Shown one piece after another: positions 1 to 5,426 of a stretch of 5,426 nucleotides of DNA. The stretch covers positions 1-5,426 of the forward strand of contig VGRA01000221.1 of the NCBI GenBank assembly GCA_016875515.1, written 5' to 3'. This DNA comes from Deltaproteobacteria bacterium (GTDB taxonomy: Bacteria; Myxococcota; Myxococcia; Myxococcales; Myxococcaceae). Position numbers and translations under genes: made by a program. Under the pieces are notes generated by a model that saw nothing but the letters and a program-made list of their open reading frames with translations, was not told the DNA's origin and did not search any database. The stretch's first letter is position 1, and each line of letters begins with the position of its first letter.

Positions 1-120
1 GACGCGGGCACACCGGACGACGCGGGCACGCCGGACGACGCGGGCACGCCGGACGACGCGGGCACGCCGGACGCGGGGACGTCTGCCGACGCAGGCACCC
101 CTTCGGACGCGGGGACACCT
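1..120 (+). repeat. 18-bp tandem repeat encoding DAGTPD units (N-terminal stalk)
   Basis: Four copies of an 18-bp unit run head to tail at 1-18, 19-36, 37-54 and 55-72. Copies two to four are identical, and copy one differs only by an A for G in the Thr codon. Diverged units follow at 73-90 (AGTSAD), 91-108 (AGTPSD) and 109-120 (AGTP). The array is already under way at base 1, so more copies may lie upstream. Because the unit is 18 bp, copy-number change keeps the frame. The encoded acidic, Pro/Thr/Gly-rich segment has no fold of its own and looks like the flexible spacer often found just after the lipobox cysteine in myxobacterial lipoproteins. The lipobox itself is not visible, so lipoprotein status is inference. 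Confidence 0.9.
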
Positions 121-3100
121 GACGCCGGGCCCGTCACGGTCGTGCCGGATCCCTCAACGGTGGCGCCCCCACTCCGTGCGCCTGAGTCGTTCGGGCGCCG
201 AAACGCATTCCTCTTCGAGGGAGCGCAACCCGTACAGCAAGACGTCACACCGGGCACCATCGAGGATGCGCGGATGGCGGTCCTCCGCGGCCTGGTCCGG
301 GATGATCTCGGCCTGCCGGTAGAGGGTGCGCGCATCCAGGTCCCTTCCCACCCGGAATACGGCTGGACCCTGACCCGGGCCGACGGCCAGTTCGACCTGA
401 CCGTGAACGGCGGCCAGCCGCTGCGGGTCGACATCTCCGCCTCCGGCTTCCTGCGCACCCAGCGTGAGTTGGTCCCGACGTGGCGGTCCTTCGAACAGAT
501 GCCCGCGCTCGTGCTCGTTCCCCTGGACAACCACGCCACCTCGGTCAACTTCACCAACGCCGCGGCCCCTGCGCTCGTGCAGGGGCCGCAGGTGACGGAT
601 GCGCGCGGCACCCGTGCCGCACACGTCTACGTCCCGCCGCAGACCCAGGCCGGCCTGTCACTGCCGGACGGCGGCTTCCAACAGGTCGGGGGGCTCCACA
701 TCCGCATCACCGAGTACACGAAGGGGGATGCCGGCGTGGCCTCCATGCCGGGACTGCTGCCGCCGTCCTCTGCCTTCACCTACGCCGCCGAGCTGAGCGC
801 CGACGAGGCAGACGCCGTGGACGCCACCAGCGTCGTGTTCGACCGGCCGCTGTACCACTACGTGGACAACTTCCTCGGCTTCCCGGTGGGACAGCGGGTC
901 CCCGTCGGCGCATACGACCGTGGGATCGGCCGGTGGGTGCCGTCCGACGACGGCAGGGTCGTGAAGGTCCTCTCCTCCGGCACCGCCGGCGTTGAACTGG
1001 ACGGCAACGGTGACGGACTCGCGGACGATGCCGCGCAGCTCGCAGGGCTGGACATCACGCCGGAGGAGCTGCTCACGCTCGCCTCGCTCTACCCGCCGGG
1101 GCAGAGCTTCTGGCGGGTCCCCGTGGCGCACTTCACGCCGTGGGACTGCAACTGGCCGTACCAGTTCCCCACCGACTCCCAGTCTCCCGGGGAGAACGGC
1201 GCGTCGGCTGAATCGCGCAGGCGGAGGCGCCTCCCGGGTGAGCCCTGCGAGAAGAACTCCTCCGTCATCGAGTGCGAGCCGCAGGTGCTGGGAGAGAGGA
1301 TTCCCCTCGCCGGTACGGACATGGACCTGAACTACCGCAGTGACCGGCACGGCACCGGGAGCGCCTCTATCTACCTTGTCTTGACCGGCCCCACCGTCCC
1401 CGCCTCGCTGCGGACCGTCAGCGCCGAGATCGAGGTGGCGGGCGTCACCACCCGCCGCACCTACGCCCCGCTCCCCAATGTCACGGACACCTTCACCTGG
1501 GATGGCCTGGACGCGTATGGGCGCCAGGTGTTCGGCAGTCAGCAGGCCACCGTCCGCATCCGCTTCGGTTACGAGGCGGTCTACAACCAGGGCAACGGCA
1601 CCAGCTTCCGCTCGTTCAATTCCCTGCCGGACAGCACCTCCTTCGGCGTGGTCTTCGGCAGCTCCAGCTTGCCGGAGTTCCAGATGATTACCGAGTGGAC
1701 CGCGCTCGTGAACGCCTACCCCAACGCGTGGGCCGACACGGGCGGTTGGTCTCTCGCGCCGCACCACGTCTTCGACACCGGCGCGGAAATGCTCCACCTC
1801 GGCAACGGGAAGAGCCGCCCGGCCCAGGTGCTGACCTCCACCGTCCGCCGGCTCGCAGGGTTGCTGCCTTCCACCAGCGGCAACAGCACCTCCACCCGGG
1901 CCACCGAGCGTTCCCTCGGCTCCCCGAACGCGCTCGCCGTCATGCCCGACGGCTCGTTCTACGTGGGCACCACCGCGGGGCTGAAGCACGTGGACGCGCA
2001 GGGCACGCTCTCCTCCATCACCCCGGTGTCCAACCCGGGGGACGCGTGCGCGGCGCGCGTCAGCAACCTCGCGAGCGAATTCGCCTGGGACGGCGCGAAC
2101 AACCTCTACTTCGTCAAGGACGCGTACACCTCGGGCACCACCGGCGGGTGGGGCATGGTCTGCCGCCTGGACCTGGCCACCCGCAAGGTGCACCACGTGG
2201 CGGGCGTCACCACCGCGGAGACCTCCACCTGCACCACCGGCGTGGCCTCCACCATCGTCCTGGGAGACTCGCTCGGCGGCATCGCGGTAGGACCGGATGG
2301 AACCGTGTTCGTCTCGGACAACTCCTCCGACTGCGTCCGGCGCATCCAGCTGGACGGCACGGTGGAGCGCATCCTGGGGGGTGGCACGTCCGCCGTGACG
2401 AGCGGCGTGGACGCGCGAACGGTCCGCGTCTCCAACCCCCAGGGCCTGGACGTGGGGCCGGACGGCTCCCTCTACGTCGCGGGCTACGGGGACAGCCGCC
2501 TCTACAGGGTGGGGCCGGATGGGCGCCTCACCATCCTGGCCGGCCTCGGCGCCACCGCCTCCACCGCCCGCACGGCCCTCAGCAGCATCCGCGCGGTGAA
2601 GCTCAGCCCCGAAGGGTACGTCTACTTCGGCCAAGATGGCAGCAGCGCCCCCAACCGCGGCGTCCGCCGGCTCTCCCCCGCGGGCGTCATCGACGGCTTC
2701 CTCGGCAACGGCTCTGGCTTCCAGGACTACGCCGCCCCCGAGGACGTGGCCACGCCCTCCCCGCTGGCCATCTCCTTCTTCCCGGACCACACCGAGGAGC
2801 ACCCGGCCGTGGCGGTGGCCGTGGGCACCACCACCTCGTCCTTCAACAACCGGGTGGTGAAGGTGGCCTCCGTCTCCCGCGAACTGGGCGAGGGGGACAT
2901 CCTCGTCCCCAACGGCGACACCCGCGAGCTCTACGTCTTCGACGCCTCGGGCCGGCACCTCTCCACCCGGCACCTCATCACCGGGGCCATCCTGTGGAGC
3001 TTCAGCTACGACGCGGACGGGCGGCTCGCCTCCGTCACCGGCCCGCGCGGTGGCCTCACCACGCTGACGCGCAACACCGCCGGGGACCTCACCGCCCTCA

Positions 3101-5426
3101 CCGGTCCGTTTGGCGCCACCCACGCCGTGACGCTGGACGCCTCCGGGTACCTCTCCACCGTGACCAGCCCCGCCGGGTGCGTCACCCGCGTCACCCACTC
3201 CGCGGAAGGGCTGCTGACCGAGTTCGTCCAGCCCGACGGGACGCGCAACCAGTTCTTCTACGACGGCACGGGCCGCCTCACCGAGGACCGCAGGGACGAC
3301 GGCACCAGCCTGCTCCTCGCCGGCACCCCGGGGGCGTCCGGCGCGTACAGCGTCACCGTCACCCAACCCGGCGGCGAGGCCACCCGCTACGACGTGCAGT
3401 ACCTGGACGGCGGCATCACCCGGCGCCTCGTCACCCTGCCCTCGGGCGCCACCCGCGCCTTCGACTACGGGGAGGACGGCGACTTCACCTCCGTCCTGCC
3501 GGACGGCACCACCACCTCCGTCACCTGGGCCCCGGACCCGCGCTTCGGCATGCAGATGCCCTACGCCTCCAACGTCACCAGCACCTATCCCTCCGGCCGG
3601 ACGCTCGCCGTGACGCACCAGCGAAGCGTCACCCTCTCCAACCCGGATGACCGGACCTCCTGGTCCACCTGGACGGAGCGCGTGGGCCTGGGCGGCGCGG
3701 ACGCCGGCGTGGAGACGCTGGACCGCGGCGCGCGCACCAGCACCATGACGGACGGGGCCGGCCTCACCACCGTGCTGGAATGGGACACGCAAGGACGTAC
3801 AACGCGCATCCAACGGGGCCCCGGGACGCTCGACGTGGCGCTGGCCGCGTGGGACGCGCAGGGACGGCTGTCCGAGGTCTCCACGGGCACCGGCTCCTGG
3901 CGGTATGCCTACGACGCCTCGGGCTACCTGCAGTCCCGCACCAGCGCCCTCGGCCACGTCACCACGTGGACCCACGACGCAGACGGACGGGTCACCTCCG
4001 TCAGCAGCCCGGCGGGCGCGGTCAGCACCTTCGCCTGGGACAGCGGGAACAACCTCGCGTCCCTCTCCACGACGCTCGGGACGCACGCCTTCGGGCACCG
4101 CTTTGATGGGCGCTTGGCCTCGCACACGCCGCCCGGCAACGGCGTGCCGGCATTCACCCGGACGTTCGACGCCAACGGCCGCACCTCCGGACGCACCTGG
4201 GCCTCGGGCAAGGCCACCACCTGGGGCTGGGACGCGGACGGCCGCCTCGCCTCCGTGGCGTGGAACGACGGGACGCTCGCGCTCAGCTGGCCTGCGTCCG
4301 GGGACGAGGAGCGGCCCAGCGCCGTGGTCCTCACCCCTGCCGCCTCCACCGGCCAGCTCCCCGTGGGCCTGTCCTTCCAGTACGACGGACCGCTGTGGAG
4401 CCGGGTGGAGTCCACGGGCCCCTCGCCCTCCGTCTCCACGTTCACCTGGAACGCGAGCGGCCGGCTGGCCTCGCTCGACTTCACCACCGGGAGCACCCGC
4501 AGGACGGACGCCCTCACCTACGGCACGGGCGGCAGGCTTTCGGGGGATGGGCGCCTCACCTTCGCGTGGACGGGCGTGGCCACCCGGCCCTCCTCCGCCT
4601 CGGACGGAAGCACCGCCGTCCAGTCCTACGGATACGACAGCCAGGGGCGGTTCGCCTCGCGCGAGCTGCGCGTGGCGGGAAACCTGGTCTACCGCGTGGA
4701 GCTGTCCCGGGACGCGGACGGCCGGGTGAGCGGCGCGAGCGAGCAGCTCGGCGCCCAGTCCCGCCTGCTCGCCTACACCCACGCCGCGTCCGGTGCCCTG
4801 ACCGCCGTGGGCGAGAACGGCACCCCCTCGGAGTCCTTCTCATACGACGCCAACGGCAACCGGACGCTCGCAGGCGCGGAGGCCGCCACCTTCGATGCGC
4901 AGGACCGTTTGCTCACGCGCGGCAGCACCGCCTACCAGCTGGACGCGGACGGGACGCTCGTGTCCCGCGGCACAGACACCTTCCGGTACGACGCCCAGGG
5001 GCTGCTCGTCTCGGCCAGCGTCGGCGGGACGCCCCTGGCGTGGCAGTACGACGGGCTCAAGCGGCGGGTGGCGCGCATCACCCCCGCGGGGACGACGCAG
5101 TACTTCTACGCCGACCCGCGCGCCCCCTACCGGCTCACCGGCTACGCCCTCCCGGGAGAGGCGCCCGTGCTGCTCCGGTACGATCCCCACGGCCACCTCT
5201 TCTCCCTCGAGCAGTCCGGCACCGTCACCTACGCGGCCACGGACGCGCTCGGATCGGTGCGCGCCCTGGTGGACGGCGCCGGCAACGTCCTGCGGGAGGT
5301 GCGGTACGGGGCCTTCGGCAACGTCACCTCGGACTCGTCTCCCGGCACGCCGCTCCCGGTGGGGTATGCCGGCGGGCTGCAGGACGAGCTCACCGGCTTC
5401 GTCCTCTTCGGGCTGCGGGACTACGA
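1..5426 (+). CDS. Giant RHS/YD-repeat polymorphic-toxin-type protein with teneurin-like architecture (partial at both ends)
   Basis: Frame 1 stays open through the whole window (1,808 codons) without a stop or a credible start, so this is an internal fragment of a protein probably above 2,000 residues. Domains in order by codon number counted from base 1: DAGTPD repeats 1-40, transthyretin-like domain 95-176, intermediate segment 177-428, FN-plug-like region 429-612, NHL propeller 613-958, YD shell 976-1726, RHS core 1727-1808. In characterised RHS proteins the YD repeats wrap into a hollow shell that encloses a C-terminal toxin, and the core motif marks the boundary where the toxin is cut off. 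The protein is probably secreted or surface-anchored: it has a Pro/Asp/Thr-rich stalk, no cytoplasmic enzyme domain, and only eight cysteines, clustered between codons 383 and 1060. The toxin, signal peptide and any immunity gene are out of view. The RHS/YD family assignment is very secure; the exact target (competitor, prey or sibling) is unknown. Confidence 0.97.
283..528 (+). other. Transthyretin-like / carboxypeptidase regulatory-like domain (teneurin TTR type)
   Basis: Codons 95-176 begin LRGLVRDDLGLPVEGARI, the typical first strands of a CarboxypepD_reg/TTR beta sandwich (xGxVxDxxGxPxxGAxV). The motif Y-G-W-T-L-T-R-x-D-G-x-F-D-L-x-x-N-G-G follows at codons 120-138, and the domain ends with TWRSFEQMPALVL. 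From memory, the teneurin TTR domain has the same landmarks: YGYTITRQDGTFDL, then NGG, then PWNSFYAMDTLVM. The match therefore points to the teneurin subfamily rather than to a generic SusC/TonB plug-type domain. The role is structural: in teneurins this domain sits beside the plug and propeller outside the cell. No catalytic residues are expected. Confidence 0.85.
529..1284 (+). other. Intermediate beta-rich segment of the RHS N-terminal region, function unknown
   Basis: Codons 177-428 separate the TTR-like and FN-plug-like parts. I do not recognise a named domain. Visible landmarks are GLHIRITEYTKGD near codon 235; YHYVDNFLGFPVG followed by VGAYDRGIGRWVPSDDGR (about codons 286-320), which resembles a stretch I associate with bacterial RHS proteins; a calcium-loop-like DGNGDGLADD at 334-343; HFTPWDCNWPY at 377-387; a run of five arginines at 406-410; and a cysteine pair at 416 and 425 (CEKNSSVIEC). 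Animal teneurins have only a short linker here as I remember them, so this would be bacterial-type sequence lost or never present in teneurins. A glycine/proline-rich join to the FN-plug follows directly. Confidence 0.6.
1000..1029 (+). other. Putative calcium-binding loop (DxNxDGxxDD)
   Basis: Codons 334-343 read DGNGDGLADD. Asp334, Asn336, Asp338, Gly339 and Asp342 fall at the spacing of the DxDxDG calcium loops of EF-hand, dockerin and thrombospondin type-3 proteins. It is a single copy with no clear flanking helices, so it is more like an isolated extracellular calcium loop that stabilises the fold than a true EF-hand pair. Binding is inferred from spacing only. Confidence 0.5.
1285..1836 (+). 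other. FN-plug-like region (teneurin-type plug between TTR and propeller)
   Basis: Codons 429-612 start VLGERIPLAGTDMDLNYRSDR, continue through TVPASLRTV and reach FTWDGLDAYGRQVFGSQQA (about 498-516). A GGWSLAPHH segment at 581-589 follows, and LHLGNG leads into the propeller. Remembered teneurin sequence has equivalent landmarks in the same order: [55 protein letters not shown] and LHKGTG. In teneurin structures this fibronectin-like plug closes the bottom of the YD barrel beneath the NHL propeller, and I infer the same role here. The middle (about codons 535-570) is less conserved, and the domain borders are approximate. Confidence 0.75.
1837..2874 (+). other. NHL beta-propeller, six blades
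   Basis: Six NHL-like blades can be read at codons 639-674, 687-735, 758-794, 810-848, 860-904 and 915-958, after an entry strand at about 613. Blade cores follow the pattern small-residue, A-V, x-P-D-G-x-hydrophobic-Y-V, then a strand ending in G: examples are ALAVMPDGSFYVG, GIAVGPDGTVFVSD and GLDVGPDGSLYVAGYGDSR. Blades 5 and 6 are more diverged; blade 6 carries a long acidic/His loop (FFPDHTEEHP) where the others have PDG. NHL propellers are protein- or ligand-interaction platforms, and in teneurins this one sits on top of the YD shell and mediates adhesion. Four cysteines (codons 683, 721, 744, 778) lie within or between blades 1-3 and could pair outside the cytoplasm. Confidence 0.85.
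3010..3035 (+). repeat. Internal near-identical DNA repeat, copy 1 (codes DADGRLASV)
   Basis: This 26-bp stretch in the first YD unit matches 4231-4256 with two mismatches, both silent third positions (ggg cgg against ggc cgc). Shorter relatives occur at 3976-4001 and from 4711. The resemblance exceeds what the amino-acid motif alone requires, because shared codon bias makes YD units alike at DNA level. The two copies are 1,221 bp apart, which is a multiple of three, so recombination between them would remove 407 codons without breaking the frame. Confidence 0.85.
4231..4256 (+). repeat. Internal near-identical DNA repeat, copy 2 (codes DADGRLASV)
   Basis: This is the partner of the copy at 3010-3035, direct orientation, same reading frame, 24 of 26 bases identical. 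It encodes the YD unit WGWDADGRLASV. It is a by-product of YD repetition plus strong codon bias rather than a mobile element, since there are no flanking inverted repeats or target duplications. Confidence 0.85.
5179..5426 (+). other. RHS-associated core, cut by the window end just before the effector junction
   Basis: Codons 1727-1808 carry the hallmarks of the RHS-repeat-associated core: YDPHGHLFSLEQ, then TDALGSVRALVDGAGNVL (codons 1747-1764), RYGAFGNV, and finally YAGGLQDELTGFVLFGLRDY at 1789-1808. In this family the next residues are usually DP-like followed by GRW/GRF and a DPxG-type element, where the conserved shell ends and the variable toxin begins; that part is beyond base 5426. 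Remembered teneurin sequence parallels it: YYDLQGHLFAMES, YTAYGEIYYDSNP, GGLYDPLTKLVHF and QRDYD. The aspartyl residues needed for self-cleavage of the toxin are expected downstream and cannot be assessed here. Confidence 0.93.

Larger units (their letters stand above)
2926..5178 (+). other. YD-repeat shell (RHS barrel)
   Basis: Codons 976-1726 contain at least fifteen recognisable YD units of the form [YFW]-x-[YW]-D-x-x-G-R-L, with spacing typical of RHS and tyrosine-aspartate repeat proteins. Clear examples are FSYDADGRLASV (3001), FFYDGTGRLTED (3253), YAYDASGYLQS (3904), WTHDADGRVTSV (3967), FAWDSGNNLAS (4030), WGWDADGRLASV (4222), FTWNASGRLASL (4441), YGYDSQGRFAS (4627), FSYDANGNR (4837), FRYDAQGLLV (4981) and WQYDGLKRRV (5041). 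The entry segment ELYVFDASGRHLSTRHLITG (2926-2985) matches the teneurin propeller-to-shell join. Known YD shells are hollow beta barrels that isolate a C-terminal cargo. After codon 1060 there is no cysteine at all. Units between about 3300 and 3780 and between 4261 and 4620 are degenerate but remain in frame. Confidence 0.93.

Noticed and set aside
1..120. CRISPR-like or regulatory iteron array
   Set aside because: Units are contiguous without spacers, have an 18-bp codon-phased period and encode a plausible stalk peptide, so this is a coding tandem repeat.
274..276. First in-frame ATG as the start of the protein
   Set aside because: The frame is open upstream and carries the in-frame DAGTPD repeats, which are coding in character. 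Starting here would also leave the TTR domain without any export signal. The true start is upstream of the window.
1..282. PAAR, VgrG or other type VI secretion adaptor at the N-terminus
   Set aside because: No PAAR-type Pro-Ala-Ala-Arg hairpins or transmembrane helices are visible; the region is low-complexity stalk and linker. An adaptor further upstream cannot be excluded.
1695..3650. A 651-codon open frame on the plus strand in frame 3
   Set aside because: The product is an Arg/His/Pro/Gly-rich shadow typical of an off-frame in high-GC DNA, and it overlaps the well-supported propeller and shell in frame 1.
658..4782. A 1,374-codon open frame on the minus strand
   Set aside because: It is codon-aligned with the sense gene, so its stops would be sense TTA, CTA or TCA. 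The sense gene uses none of the first two and has TCA only at 154, 658 and 4840, which exactly explains this frame and its neighbours at 154-624 and 4840-5196. Its translation is Gly/Ala/Arg/Val-rich with no domain pattern.
1..5426. Frameshift, pseudogene or two fused genes
   Set aside because: I followed every codon line of frame 1 from end to end, and recognisable domain motifs appear in that one frame throughout with no stop. Nothing suggests a break.
5179..5426. A toxin catalytic domain within the window
   Set aside because: All residues to the end fit the RHS core; no HNH, GHH, deaminase or ADP-ribosyltransferase motif is present before the window ends.

Overview
The window lies inside one very large protein-coding gene on the + strand. 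Frame 1 is open from base 1 to base 5426 (1,808 complete codons plus two bases), with neither a start nor a stop codon in view, so both ends of the gene are outside the window. Codons are strongly G/C-ending: there is no TTA or CTA, and TCA occurs only three times. Together with an N-terminal Asp-Ala-Gly-Thr-Pro low-complexity stalk and a giant RHS/YD protein, this suggests a high-GC deltaproteobacterium, most likely a myxobacterium (Myxococcus/Corallococcus/Archangium type). That taxonomic call is inference from style, not proof.

Layout in protein order: an 18-bp tandem repeat encoding DAGTPD units (1-120); a short linker; a transthyretin-like / carboxypeptidase-regulatory-like beta domain (283-528); a roughly 250-residue segment with a calcium-loop-like motif and a conserved-looking HFTPWDCNW motif (529-1284); a region resembling the fibronectin-type plug of teneurins (1285-1836); a six-bladed NHL beta-propeller (1837-2874); a long YD-repeat shell (2926-5178); and the RHS-associated core motif (5179-5426). 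The window stops at the GLRDY element of the core, a few residues before the point where the variable C-terminal effector of RHS polymorphic toxins normally begins.

The main observation is that the order TTR, FN-plug, NHL propeller, YD shell, RHS core is the ectodomain order of animal teneurins, and diagnostic local motifs match teneurins (from memory) at every step. This looks like a bacterial relative of the toxin ancestor proposed for teneurins. By family knowledge, the YD shell would form a hollow barrel enclosing a C-terminal toxin, the propeller and plug would close its end, and the stalk would tether or display the particle outside the cell. The toxin, any immunity gene, the signal peptide and the promoter are all outside the window. 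There is no intergenic DNA here, and I see no RNA genes, mobile elements, CRISPR arrays, promoters or terminators.
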